From: Sphingobium sp. V4
GTDB taxonomy: Bacteria > Pseudomonadota > Alphaproteobacteria > Sphingomonadales > Sphingomonadaceae
Reading direction: 5' to 3'
NCBI RefSeq assembly: GCF_029590555.1
Contig: NZ_CP081001.1
Location: forward strand, 930,001 to 994,000
DNA: 64,000 nucleotides
The translations under genes and the position numbers were made by a program. The notes beneath the pieces were generated by a model. That model searched no databases and was not told the DNA's origin. It worked only from the letters and a program-made list of their open reading frames with translations. This document shows, piece after piece, positions 1 to 7,163 of the stretch (the stretch's first letter is position 1; each line of letters opens with the position of its first letter).

Positions 1-901
1 CTGTGCGCAGGACGACGGGCGAGCGCGCGCGCGCCGCCTCAACGAGGTCAGCGCCTATGAACTGCATGGAGGATGCCGACGGGAACATGCCACGAACGCG
101 GACCTTTACGATGTCGCTGTCCACGCCATAGGTGTCGACCAGTTCCTGAAGATAGGCCTTGTTGGTGCCTTCTACCGTCCTGCTGTCGATCTGCTTCGTC
201 TTCCACCGGTTGCGCAGCTTGCCGAAGCATTGGCGGAACCAGCCGGTATTTTTGGTGGGATTGCCGAATGCGATCCAGATAATCTCGGTGTCAGCGTCGG
301 TCAGCGCGCCGAGCGTCACCTCCCACACCTTGTCATCGATGCCGGACGCTTCGTCATAGATAATGACGATGCGCTTGCCCTCGTTATGGAGGCCGGCGAA
401 CGCTTCAGTATTCTCTTTCGACCAGGTGACCGCATCGAGCCGCCAGCTCTTCTCGTGCCCCGGCACGGTCGAGGCGAGGGCGGACGCGGTTATCTTGAAC
501 CAGGTGGCAGTGATCGCCATGCGCGCCCACTTCGCGACCTCCGGGATCGTCTTGGTGCGCAGCTGGGGTTCAGTGTTGGCGGTGATGACAACCTTGCAGT
601 CGTCGCAGGTGTCGAGCGCCCACTTTGCGATCATGGAGATCAGCGCGGACTTGCCGATGCCATGTCCCGACGCGCGGGCGATCATAAGCGGCGTGAATCG
701 GGTTTCAGGGTTCGATAGGTGCTCACCTATCTCTTCGAGCACTTCGCGCTGCCAGATGCGCGGGCCGGGATGCTTTTCGAGAGCTGTGCCCTTTTCTCCC
801 CACGGATAGGAGAAAAGGGCATGCCCTAGCGGATCGTGCGTGAAATCGCCGATCGCCTCCGCCAACAGCGCATCGTCACTGGTGCACGGGGCATTTTTCA
901 T
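1..901 (-). CDS. Phage terminase large subunit (partial, C-terminus beyond window)
   Basis: ATPase/nuclease motor that packages phage DNA into proheads. The 300 visible codons start at ATG 901 (MKNAPCTSDDALL) and run off the left edge, so the C-terminal nuclease domain is missing. A Walker A-like loop (ARASGHGIGKSAL, about residues 60-72) has Ser in place of the usual first Gly, a form common in this terminase family. A Walker B-like segment (IVIIYDEASGI) and a coupling-type segment (WIAFGNPT) follow. It starts 10 bp after the preceding small gene and lies two genes after the small subunit, the usual terS-terL order. It is cut by the window edge, not visibly broken. Confidence 0.9.
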   Translation of the reverse strand, partial: MKNAPCTSDDALLAEAIGDFTHDPLGHALFSYPWGEKGTALEKHPGPRIWQREVLEEIGEHLSNPETRFTPLMIARASGHGIGKSALISMIAKWALDTCDDCKVVITANTEPQLRTKTIPEVAKWARMAITATWFKITASALASTVPGHEKSWRLDAVTWSKENTEAFAGLHNEGKRIVIIYDEASGIDDKVWEVTLGALTDADTEIIWIAFGNPTKNTGWFRQCFGKLRNRWKTKQIDSRTVEGTNKAYLQELVDTYGVDSDIVKVRVRGMFPSASSMQFIGADLVEAARARSPVVLRT

Positions 902-910
902 CGATGTCCG

Positions 911-1228
911 TCAGTCGGCCTTTGCCAGGCGGTTGGGCGACTTGGCTTCCTGCGTCTGAACAGGCGAGCCAGTGCCCGTCCCTGCCCACGGCCGCCCCAG
1001 ATCAGGCGAGATATTGTCGTCGATGAAGGATGGCGCCTCAGCGTCGCCGACATAGCCAAACACAGCTGCGTTATCGTCGCGGGCATAGACGGTGAACGGG
1101 CTGGTTCCCATCGACCAGGCGATCGCGTTGGCGGCCCCTTTAATCGATAGGTCATTGATGCGCCAATCGGTGCCCACGACAGTACCGTTGGCGTCCACGA
1201 CAATGTAGGATCGACCAATCACGCTCAT
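911..1228 (-). CDS. Small phage protein between terS and terL, unknown function
   Basis: A 105-residue protein (MSVIGRSYIVVDANGTVVGT...). I do not recognise a family. It has a beta-rich N-terminal half, a central IAWSMGTSPFTVYARDD segment and a polar Gly/Thr/Pro-rich tail, with no signal peptide or membrane segment. Its ATG overlaps the terS stop codon by 4 bp (ATGA), so translation is probably coupled, and terL starts 10 bp downstream. The position suggests a packaging or DNA-metabolism accessory, but this is context only. Confidence 0.7.
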   Translation of the reverse strand: MSVIGRSYIVVDANGTVVGTDWRINDLSIKGAANAIAWSMGTSPFTVYARDDNAAVFGYVGDAEAPSFIDDNISPDLGRPWAGTGTGSPVQTQEAKSPNRLAKAD

Positions 1229-1935
1229 TGCTCATTTCCTTTCATGAACTTCGCTCGACGCGCGGCGATCAGCGCAGCGATGTTCTCGCCGGCATCGACC
1301 TCGATCTTCTCTTTGAACATGCCCAGATGCTTAGCGACATTCTCCAGGGCCTTGTCCTGATCCTTCATCCTGATCTTGAGCCCTTCGCGCGTGATCTCGA
1401 CGCCCGCATAAAGGATCCGCGCACGGCCGCGCAGATACCTGGTGTCATGAGCGAACACGTCTTCGCGGCCCTCGCCCCAACATTGCGGACAATCACTGTG
1501 TGGCGTCAGCGTCTTGTTGAAGCCATAGCCGCCATCATCGGTCGGAAAGGTGCGCGGGTCCGCATTTTCCACCATGGCGGCCGCCTTGAGCGCCGCGTTG
1601 AACTCGTCCGCGTCGATCCACTGATAGGCAAAGTCGATGCCGTAGCAGTGCCGGCAACAGATGCGACGCAGCTGGATCAGGTCGTTCGGCTCAGCCATGG
1701 CGATATCCCACCAGCGCTGCAGCACCATGTCGGCGGTGATCTCGGTGCGCGCGGAACGTTCGGACTGGGCGGCGGCGATCGCGGCGGCAACCTTAGGATG
1801 TCTGAGCAATTTGGACGCGCTGGCTTCGGCCGAGTTGCCGCGTGCCTTGTAGCCGGCGCGCCGGTAGGCGGCGGCCGCGTTGAGATCGACGATATATTCC
1901 TCGACGAACCTTGCCTGTTTGCCTGCGAGTTTCAT
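1225..1935 (-). CDS. Phage terminase small subunit
   Basis: DNA-recognition subunit of the packaging motor, 236 residues. The N-terminus (MKLAGKQARFVEEYIVDLNAAAAYRRAGY) is the typical Terminase_2-type opening, followed by helix-rich SAEASASKLLRHPKVAAAI. Two Cys pairs (CCRHC near residue 95 and CPQC near 150) suggest a metal-binding insertion, which is longer than in minimal small terminases. The C-terminus (DKALENVAKHLGMFKEKIEV) matches the end of many phage TerS proteins. It overlaps the genes on both sides by 4 bp, so it is in the same leftward operon. Confidence 0.88.
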   Translation of the reverse strand: MKLAGKQARFVEEYIVDLNAAAAYRRAGYKARGNSAEASASKLLRHPKVAAAIAAAQSERSARTEITADMVLQRWWDIAMAEPNDLIQLRRICCRHCYGIDFAYQWIDADEFNAALKAAAMVENADPRTFPTDDGGYGFNKTLTPHSDCPQCWGEGREDVFAHDTRYLRGRARILYAGVEITREGLKIRMKDQDKALENVAKHLGMFKEKIEVDAGENIAALIAARRAKFMKGNEQ

Positions 1936-2369
1936 GCAGCCTCGACGGACAGCGCGTCGCAGCGGGCGCGGAAGTCGGCATCATCGACATAGAGTCGGCG
2001 CGAAATGCGGTGGCCGTGCATGACTGTGGGATGGGCGCGGTTCATGGCACGGGCGATCTTGTGATAGGAATATTCCAGGCGCTTCGCCTCGTGAATGATG
2101 GCCATGCGAATGTCGCACAACCCGCGCGCGGTAGATGATCCCCGGATTGCCGCCACCTTATCGCTGCTGCCATCGGCCGCGCGGAAGATCAGCCGGCAGA
2201 TAACCAGCTCAGCATTCGCCACGACGGCCAGCAGCTCGGGCGAGGTGTACCGGGCAGACGTGACCGGCCAGTCCTGCTTGACCTTGCAGAAGCGCGACGC
2301 GCAGCGGCTGGCTTCGGTCAGGGTGACGCGCGCCTCGCACTGGCGGCAATATTGCTTACGTTCGACCAT
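1932..2369 (-). CDS. DnaA domain IV-like DNA-binding protein with N-terminal zinc ribbon
   Basis: A 145-residue phage protein. Residues about 80-135 resemble the DnaA-box-binding domain IV: IRMAIIHEAKRL, then YSYHKIARAMN, then RAHPTVMHGHRI, matching the DnaA pattern of a helix-turn-helix followed by R-D-H-T-T-V-x-H. No AAA+ ATPase domain is present. The N-terminus has Cys at 8, 11, 23 and 28, a probable zinc ribbon. The next upstream gene carries a DnaA domain I-like region, so the pair holds two ends of DnaA without the motor. A role in replication initiation or its control is inferred. Its stop overlaps the terS ATG (ATGA). Confidence 0.75.
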   Translation of the reverse strand: MVERKQYCRQCEARVTLTEASRCASRFCKVKQDWPVTSARYTSPELLAVVANAELVICRLIFRAADGSSDKVAAIRGSSTARGLCDIRMAIIHEAKRLEYSYHKIARAMNRAHPTVMHGHRISRRLYVDDADFRARCDALSVEAA

Positions 2370-2381
2370 GTCGTCCCCCTG

Positions 2382-3440
2382 TCATGCTGCCGGTGTTTCA
2401 TTGGCGAAGCGCAGTTCGGCGTCGGGGCCAAGCACCGCGTGCATCGCCTGCGCCAAGTCGTTGGCGAAATTGTCGCGCAAATAGTTGCTGGCGAAGCTGC
2501 TGACCGCCACGGCCGTCATCGTGCCGGCATCGATGTCCAGGCGGGACGGCGCGACCCAGCGGTCATATTGCTGGTCGCCGAGCTTCGCCTTGACCAGCGT
2601 GCGGATCTTCGCCGCCGCGCCGTTCTCGCGGCTGGTGTCGTGGGCCTTGGCTGGCAGGGCAGGGCGGGGTGTGGACGAGGGTGCGCTGTGCTGGACGCCG
2701 GAGCGGGCATCGCGCAGGATCTGCCCCGTCGATCGATTGATCCAGGTACACCAGGCTTTGTCCCAGTCGAGCTTGCTGGCGCGGCCGCTCGCCTCCGCAA
2801 GCCAGAAGTTCTGGAACGCCTCCGCCTCGGCCTCGTAGGCGCCGGTAGGCCATTGGCGGGCCTTGGCCTTGGCGGCTGGCGGGAGGTCGCTGAGCGCTGG
2901 CGGTTTCCAATCAGCTGGAATCCGACTTCCCCGATTTCGCTTCTCGGCAGGGTCTTTGGCCCCCTGGGGGGCTATAGGGGGTTTATTATTATCCTTATCA
3001 GATCCTTCCCATGACACAGCTGTGTCACCCTCCCCATGACAATCTGTCGCGGGGGAGGGCGTCAATCTGTCATGGGGGGGTGTCAATTTGTCACCCTCCC
3101 CCCCTGTCAAATTGTCATGGGGGGTATCGGCCTTTGCAGGCGGTTCCACATGGCTGACGCGGGGCGGCTTGTAGCCGGGGAATCTGAAGCTGTTCCAGCC
3201 CTGTCCGCCATCGCTGCGCACCGCGTCGGACTTCACGATGAAGCCCAGTTCCGCGAGCCGCTGGACATGGCGTTGCGCCGTGCGGACCGAGATTTCGACC
3301 TCGTCCGCCAGCCGGCGCATCGACACCTGGCACTCGTCGCCCTTGGGGTTCATCCAGTTAGCGATGCCCACCAGCACCGCCTTGGTGACGGGGTCACCGG
3401 TGCGCTGTTGGCGCGCCCAGTTCTCGGCCTCCCAGCTCAT
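2382..3440 (-). CDS. Phage replication initiator: HTH domain plus C-terminal DnaA domain I-like region
   Basis: A 352-residue protein starting at ATG 3440 (MSWEAENWARQQRTGDPVTK), chosen because the ATG overlaps the RusA stop as ATGA and the longer frame upstream is not protein-like. Residues 15-75 form a winged HTH (VSMRRLADEVEISVRTAQRHVQRL). Residues 108-145 are a low-complexity stretch with HDNLT/DKLT/HDRLT units, encoded by DNA iterons. Residues 205-235 contain an EAFQNFWLAEA...WDKAW segment common in phage replication proteins. Residues 276-346 resemble DnaA domain I, with LGDQQYDRWVAPSRLDI and a FASNYLRDNF helix; in DnaA this domain contacts the DnaB helicase. Helicase recruitment is therefore the likely job. 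No helicase or loader gene is visible in the window. Confidence 0.82.
   Translation of the reverse strand: MSWEAENWARQQRTGDPVTKAVLVGIANWMNPKGDECQVSMRRLADEVEISVRTAQRHVQRLAELGFIVKSDAVRSDGGQGWNSFRFPGYKPPRVSHVEPPAKADTPHDNLTGGEGDKLTPPHDRLTPSPATDCHGEGDTAVSWEGSDKDNNKPPIAPQGAKDPAEKRNRGSRIPADWKPPALSDLPPAAKAKARQWPTGAYEAEAEAFQNFWLAEASGRASKLDWDKAWCTWINRSTGQILRDARSGVQHSAPSSTPRPALPAKAHDTSRENGAAAKIRTLVKAKLGDQQYDRWVAPSRLDIDAGTMTAVAVSSFASNYLRDNFANDLAQAMHAVLGPDAELRFANETPAA
3012..3124. repeat. Iteron-like repeats inside the replication gene, candidate phage origin
   Basis: A perfect 16-bp palindrome TGACACAGCTGTGTCA lies at 3012-3027. It is followed by four repeats of consensus TGTCAAWYTGTCA at about 3037, 3060, 3081 and 3105, 21-24 bp apart, roughly two helical turns. 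G/C tracts (CCCTCCCC, GGGGGAGGG, runs of seven G or C) separate them. The array sits within the linker-coding part of the initiator gene, as the lambda origin sits inside gene O. The repeats and spacing are read directly; the origin function is inferred. Confidence 0.65.
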
Positions 3441-3787
3441 CCCGCGACAACCTCGATCACGACCTTGCCATATTGGCAGCGGTCGCCGAACAGCACGACA
3501 GGCTGGCCGAAGTGGCGATCGTCGATGCCAAGCGCCCAGGCAATACCGTCCTGATAGGCCTTGATGCTGCCGCCGGCGTTGTCCTTGTCGGGCAGTGGGC
3601 CAGACGGCTTGCAATGGAAGGTGACGACGAGGTGCAGGGACTGGCCTTCGGGCGCGCTGGCGCGCTCGGCCAGCGCGGCAGCGCGGGCCCAGCCCTTGTG
3701 CGTCTTGGCCGCCTTATGCTTGCGCATATGATGCCCGCGACCGTTGGGCCACAGGATCTTGGCAGGGAAGGGCAGTTCGATTTTCAT
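3437..3787 (-). CDS. RusA-like Holliday junction resolvase
   Basis: Endonuclease that resolves four-way DNA junctions arising in phage replication and recombination. It has 116 residues from ATG 3787 (MKIELPFPAKILWPNGRGHH); an in-frame ATG 36 bp upstream is less likely because the family normally opens near the KI.LP.P segment. The acidic motif PLPDKDN (D67, D69) and the downstream AYQDGIAWALGIDDRHF (D80, D89, D90) match the RusA catalytic pattern. Length is normal for RusA (about 120). Its stop overlaps the ATG of the replication initiator. Confidence 0.85.
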   Translation of the reverse strand: MKIELPFPAKILWPNGRGHHMRKHKAAKTHKGWARAAALAERASAPEGQSLHLVVTFHCKPSGPLPDKDNAGGSIKAYQDGIAWALGIDDRHFGQPVVLFGDRCQYGKVVIEVVAG

Positions 3788-3841
3788 AAGGCACCCGCTG
3801 ATCTCAGCCTCGCCCCGGCGCATGGCCGGGGTCCGGTCAGA

Positions 3842-4207
3842 TCAGCCCTCCAAACCGTCGATGAGGCGCTGCTGCAGCTGCTCGCGCAAGGCGAAGCCCA
3901 TCAGCGGCCAGATCTGGCGAACCGCGTCCTCGTAAGCGAGCTTCTGGCCCAGCGCTTCGTCAAAGTTTGCGGCGCTGGCCGGCGCCGACTTGCCGATGAT
4001 CGTGAAGCCGTTATCGAGCACAACCAGGCAGATCGTCAGAACATCGAGCGATGCGTGTTCCGGATGGCTGAACTTGCGGGCGAGATCGCCGGCATTGAAA
4101 TAATATTCGCTCGCGATCTTCGCCTTGATGTCGGTCAGCGAGACGCGCGGGGCGGTCCGACCTTCAGCGCATTCCGCTTCGGTGGTTTCCAGAGACTTCG
4201 ATTCCAT
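3842..4207 (-). CDS. Gp49/Sf6 gene 66-family phage protein
   Basis: A 121-residue protein from ATG 4207, preceded by a strong ribosome site (GAGGAG, 6 nt). Residues 24-110 (RVSLTDIKAKIASEYYFNAGD... LDVLTICLVVLDNGFTIIGKSA... NFDEALGQKLAYEDAVRQIWPLMGF) match the phage N4 Gp49/Sf6 gene 66 family, found in many phages and of unknown biochemical function. Conserved features are the NGF.I.G.S segment and the GQ..AYEDA helix. It lies between the methyltransferase and RusA in the early operon, so it is expressed early. Confidence 0.82.
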   Translation of the reverse strand: MESKSLETTEAECAEGRTAPRVSLTDIKAKIASEYYFNAGDLARKFSHPEHASLDVLTICLVVLDNGFTIIGKSAPASAANFDEALGQKLAYEDAVRQIWPLMGFALREQLQQRLIDGLEG

Positions 4208-4387
4208 GATGATCTCCTCAAAAATGTGCGTCGGTGACCACGATTTGCGGCAGTAGCCTTGCCCCCAGATCGAACCGCTTGGCCCCTGCCGGCTAGGAGT
4301 ACGAACCAGCCGGCGGGACATCGTGGCCTTGTTTTCACCCGGGCCGACGCGGCGTCCGGGCTGCATGCCGAAAGGGGGTAACTGGAA

Positions 4388-5095
4388 TCAGGGTGGCGCG
4401 TGGACGCGCTGCTCATGGGCCAGCCGCAGCCGTTCGACGGCGGTGGCGAAATGCTTGGGGTTGTGCTCGATCCCGATGAACGTCCGGCCGGCCTTCACCG
4501 CCGCGACGCCGGTGGAGCCGGTGCCCATGAACGGATCGCAGATGACCTTGCCGGCGACGTTGGTGATGATCTTGTCCATCACCGTGTCGGGCTTCACCGT
4601 GGCATGACCGTATTTCCCGCCGCGCCCGACCTGGCTGCGCACATGGCGCTTCTTCTCTGCAAGCGATCCCTGCGGATGATGGTCGCGGTTCCAGGCGTGG
4701 AAATAGATCTCGGCGTCGGCGACATAATGCTTGTTCGCCATCGGCATGGGGTTCGCCTTGATCCACATGCACAGCACCGACCTGCTGAAGCTGCCCTGTA
4801 GATAGGCCGACAGCGCAGGCACCTGATCATTGTGGCAGAACACGACGACGGAACCGCAGAGCAGGGAATTGATGATCGAATGGTCAAAGCCCTGATCCAG
4901 TCCCTCTTCGGCGATCTGGTCGGTATGGCCACGCTGTTCCCGGAAGCTGCCGCCGCCCGAGGTGTTGAACTCATAGGGCGGATCGGTGACGATCGCGTCC
5001 ACCCAGCCGAGGCGGGGCAACAGCGCATAGGCATCGGCGAGATAGAGCGTGGCATGCTCCATCGTCACGACCGTGGGTGTGGTGACGTCGAGCAT
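4388..5095 (-). CDS. Phage DNA adenine/cytosine-N4 methyltransferase, beta class
   Basis: S-adenosylmethionine-dependent DNA methylase, 235 residues from ATG 5095 ([21 protein letters not shown]). That ATG overlaps the upstream stop as ATGA; an in-frame ATG at 5116 is an alternative. Catalytic motif IV DPPY lies at residues 38-41 and comes before the cofactor motif (CDPFMGTGSTGVAAVKAGRTFIGIE, about 190-215). That order defines the beta class of N6-A/N4-C methylases. No cognate restriction enzyme is next to it, so it is an orphan, probably protecting phage DNA or altering its regulation. The target site cannot be deduced. Confidence 0.88.
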   Translation of the reverse strand: MLDVTTPTVVTMEHATLYLADAYALLPRLGWVDAIVTDPPYEFNTSGGGSFREQRGHTDQIAEEGLDQGFDHSIINSLLCGSVVVFCHNDQVPALSAYLQGSFSRSVLCMWIKANPMPMANKHYVADAEIYFHAWNRDHHPQGSLAEKKRHVRSQVGRGGKYGHATVKPDTVMDKIITNVAGKVICDPFMGTGSTGVAAVKAGRTFIGIEHNPKHFATAVERLRLAHEQRVHAPP

Positions 5096-5568
5096 CAGCC
5101 GGCCACCTCTCCGCAACCACGACCGATCTGGCCAGTATCGCGGTCATCCACGAACTCCCGCCAATGAACCCAGCCGTTCGGGCAAGCAAAGCCCCACTCG
5201 CGAACGACAGGGCCGGTCATGAACAGAGAAATCGCCCGTTCGCCGGGGATCACCTCTAGGCGGTGCAGCGATTCTGCGGAACGTTGAACGACATCGCCAG
5301 CGCGACGGACGAATGCTCCCTCCGGCGTGTGTTCGATGTAGCTGCCAGCGATCACCAGACTGGTGTTGGCCCAGGGATGATCGTGCATCGCCCGGTCATC
5401 GTCGGAGTGCAGAATTTCGTGCAGATAGACATTGCAGGACTTGTTGCGCGGGATCACCCACCAGCGGCGCATGTAATTGTCACCGATGATGAAATCCGGC
5501 TCGCGCGCCATGATGAGGCTAGCCCACATGTGCATAGCTGCCATGTCTGCGTAGGGAAGTGCACTCAT
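5095..5568 (-). CDS. Cupin-like phage protein, function unknown
   Basis: A 157-residue protein with a small beta-barrel appearance: [37 protein letters not shown] is followed by [31 protein letters not shown]. The spaced His residues (HDHP and later LHRL) resemble a cupin metal site. The protein ends in a [15 protein letters not shown] segment seen in similar phage proteins. I know no assigned function. Its start overlaps the GapR/FtsK-gamma gene and its stop overlaps the methyltransferase ATG, both as ATGA, so the three are translationally linked. Confidence 0.75.
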   Translation of the reverse strand: MSALPYADMAAMHMWASLIMAREPDFIIGDNYMRRWWVIPRNKSCNVYLHEILHSDDDRAMHDHPWANTSLVIAGSYIEHTPEGAFVRRAGDVVQRSAESLHRLEVIPGERAISLFMTGPVVREWGFACPNGWVHWREFVDDRDTGQIGRGCGEVAG

Positions 5569-6113
5569 GCCGTCGCGATCGCGATCGCGGGCTGCCCGCC
5601 GGCCGAAATCAGCACGTCGCGCTTGCCGATATGGTTGGGCGGGCCCACCACGCCCTTGCGCTCCAGTTCCTCGATCAGCCGCTGCGCGCTGTTATAGCCG
5701 ATGCGCATCTGACGCTGCAGCCAGGACGTGGACGCGTTCTGATGATCCACGACCAGGCTGAGCGCGGCGGTGAAGCGTTCCGCGTCGTCTGCCGTCGGGG
5801 CAGGGGCGGGCCTGCTCGGCTCTGGCCGGCCGTCATGGCCTTCATACATGTCCGGCTGGCGGCCGGGGCCGTCTTCCATGCCGAGCGCGGAGAGATAAGT
5901 CTCCAGCACCGCCTGCATTTCCTGGCGGTCGTGGGCCGGCATTTTGCGCAGTCGGATGATCTGGCGCATGATCTTGGCGTCGTAACCGGTCGCCTTGGCT
6001 TCCAGATAGACGTCCTTGATGTCGTCGCTGATCCCCTTCTTCTCTTCCTCCAGCCGCTCGATCCGCTCGATCAGAAGACGAAGCTGGTCCGCTGCGATGC
6101 TGCCCTCAGACAT
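5565..6113 (-). CDS. GapR-like (DUF2312) domain fused to FtsK gamma winged-helix domain
   Basis: A 182-residue protein from ATG 6113, with GGGGA upstream. Residues about 5-80 ([53 protein letters not shown]) match the DUF2312/GapR family, whose Caulobacter member binds overtwisted AT-rich DNA and stimulates topoisomerases. Residues 81-107 are a Pro/Gly-rich linker. Residues 108-170 ([14 protein letters not shown]... [32 protein letters not shown]) match the FtsK gamma domain, which reads polar KOPS sequences. The fusion suggests a DNA-topology or orientation-reading factor for phage replication; that role is inferred. It is the second gene of the leftward operon. Confidence 0.82.
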   Translation of the reverse strand: MSEGSIAADQLRLLIERIERLEEEKKGISDDIKDVYLEAKATGYDAKIMRQIIRLRKMPAHDRQEMQAVLETYLSALGMEDGPGRQPDMYEGHDGRPEPSRPAPAPTADDAERFTAALSLVVDHQNASTSWLQRQMRIGYNSAQRLIEELERKGVVGPPNHIGKRDVLISAGGQPAIAIATA

Positions 6114-6212
6114 GTGGTCCCCGCTGTACAAAAATGGAACGATGGGTGAACAAAGAGTGATTATTCTCTGGACAGGGCCATGTATTGCACTGCAATATGC
6201 GCCCACGAATTA

Positions 6213-6434
6213 TCAGGACGGACCTCCCGCCTCTTCGGTGCTGGCCAACTGTTCGCCATCTGAGGCGGGCGCGGTCGAAGCTTGAAGCGCTTGCATTGCA
6301 AGGATGGTGCGGCGGTCCGGGATGATTTCGCCCGTTTCGAAACGTGACACGCTCGACTGGGTCACTCCCAGTTTGACGGCAAGCTGGGCCTGGGTAAGGC
6401 CAAGGCTGTCACGGATGGCTTTAATCTCGCTCAT
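6213..6434 (-). CDS. Cro-like XRE-family regulator
   Basis: A 73-residue protein. Residues 3-57 are a classical lambda-type HTH (IKAIRDSLGLTQAQLAVKLGVTQSSVSRFETGEIIPDRRTILAMQ), followed by an Ala/Ser/Glu tail. It is divergent from the repressor-like gene at 6527, giving the usual cro/cI arrangement. No ribosome site precedes the ATG. The predicted -10 hexamer ends 6 nt before it, so the mRNA may be leaderless. As first gene of the leftward operon it probably represses the central promoters at the lytic switch. Confidence 0.85.
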   Translation of the reverse strand: MSEIKAIRDSLGLTQAQLAVKLGVTQSSVSRFETGEIIPDRRTILAMQALQASTAPASDGEQLASTEEAGGPS

Positions 6435-6448
6435 AGTTAATCACTATG
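6432..6448. promoter_or_regulatory. 17-bp palindrome over the cro-like start codon and -10 element
   Basis: CATAGT-TAATC-ACTATG is an inverted repeat with perfect 6-bp arms. It covers both the ATG of the Cro-like gene and its predicted -10 element. A protein bound here would block leftward transcription. It differs from the TATGCGCATGCGGATA operator, so it may be bound by the other of the two HTH proteins. Assignment to a given protein is inference. Confidence 0.5.
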
Positions 6449-6469
6449 CGCATGCGGATATGACGTCAA
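6441..6469 (-). promoter_or_regulatory. Predicted leftward early promoter (PL-type)
   Basis: On the minus strand, TTGACG (6469-6464), a 17-nt spacer and TAGTGA (6446-6441) fit sigma-70 spacing. The 16-bp operator fills the spacer. Transcription would begin about at the A of the Cro-like ATG (6434). The layout is the mirror image of the rightward promoter at 7188-7216. Confidence 0.6.
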
Positions 6470-6492
6470 ATGCAATTATGCGTGAGCGGATT
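6445..6492. promoter_or_regulatory. Left operator pair
   Basis: Site 1 is TATGCGCATGCGGATA at 6445-6460, a near-perfect 16-bp palindrome. Site 2 is a related 16-mer at 6477-6492 (12 of 16 matches), 32 bp along, about three helical turns. Site 1 is the exact reverse complement of 7195-7210 on the other side of the repressor gene. Probable binding sites for the phage repressor or Cro. Confidence 0.65.
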
Positions 6493-6526
6493 GGTGAATC
6501 ATACCTCCTCCAATTATTTGGCGGGG

Positions 6527-6994
6527 ATGACCGTGCTGTCTGAGAACATTAAAGCCCTGCGGCGCAAATTCGCGAACCAGACCGAGTTCGGCGAAAAGGT
6601 CGGCGTTGGGCAATCGACAGTCGTGCGCTGGGAAAAGGGGTCTGACCCGAAGCCGGAGAACCTTTTGGCGCTGGCCTCGATTGCCGACGTCACGATCGAG
6701 CAGCTGATCACCACGCCACTAGACGCGCTGGTGGCGATGGGTGACAAGGAGGGGCTTCCTAATGAAGCCGACTTCCAGCAGATGATCGCCGACGCATTGC
6801 AGGAAGTCCCGCCTGGAACGCCGCTCTCGGGCTATCCGCCAATTGTTGCTTCAAGCCTTCGTGACAGGCTAGCGCTCCTTCTAAAGCACGGCGGACCGTC
6901 AGACAGTTCGGCTGCAGCGACCGCTCCTGGCATAGGCGCTCTATCTCTCGCTCCCACCAAAGGAGGCGCGAAGGCAGGACCGCGCAACCCATAA
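6527..6994 (+). CDS. CI-like phage repressor, XRE HTH, no visible autopeptidase domain
   Basis: A 155-residue protein from ATG 6527 (MTVLSENIKALRRKFANQTEFGEKVGVGQSTVVRWEKG), chosen because GGGG precedes it and the upstream extension is not domain-like. HTH covers residues 5-60. The C-terminal half (EADFQQMIADALQEVPPGTPLSGYPPIV... Ala/Pro/Gly-rich end) has no Ser/Lys S24 peptidase motif, so RecA-stimulated self-cleavage is not evident. It lies between two mirror-image operator pairs and is divergent from the Cro-like gene, so it is the likely lysogeny repressor. Confidence 0.82.
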   Translation: MTVLSENIKALRRKFANQTEFGEKVGVGQSTVVRWEKGSDPKPENLLALASIADVTIEQLITTPLDALVAMGDKEGLPNEADFQQMIADALQEVPPGTPLSGYPPIVASSLRDRLALLLKHGGPSDSSAAATAPGIGALSLAPTKGGAKAGPRNP

Positions 6995-7163
6995 CGCATG
7001 GCGCGCACCCTTCAACGCATGCCGGCTGTGCAAGAATCATAACGGGATCCGACTCCATCGTTCTCTGTTCGTTCTCATCACATGATGCTGAACGTGTAGG
7101 AAACCAATTTCTTCCACCCATAATAACGGACCGTTTACGGCGACCTGAGACTGAGAAAATAAA

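Noticed and set aside
2352..3014. A + strand frame of 220 residues opposite the replication initiator
   Set aside because: Gly/Arg/Ala-rich antisense of a gene supported by HTH and DnaA domain I-like regions and by start/stop overlaps on both sides.
3012..3124. CRISPR array
   Set aside because: Only four short repeats at about 22-bp spacing, inside a coding gene, with G/C-tract spacers that are alike; no cas genes. Iterons fit better.
4388..5095. Restriction-modification system
   Set aside because: Only the methyltransferase is visible; neighbours are phage early genes, with no endonuclease or specificity subunit.
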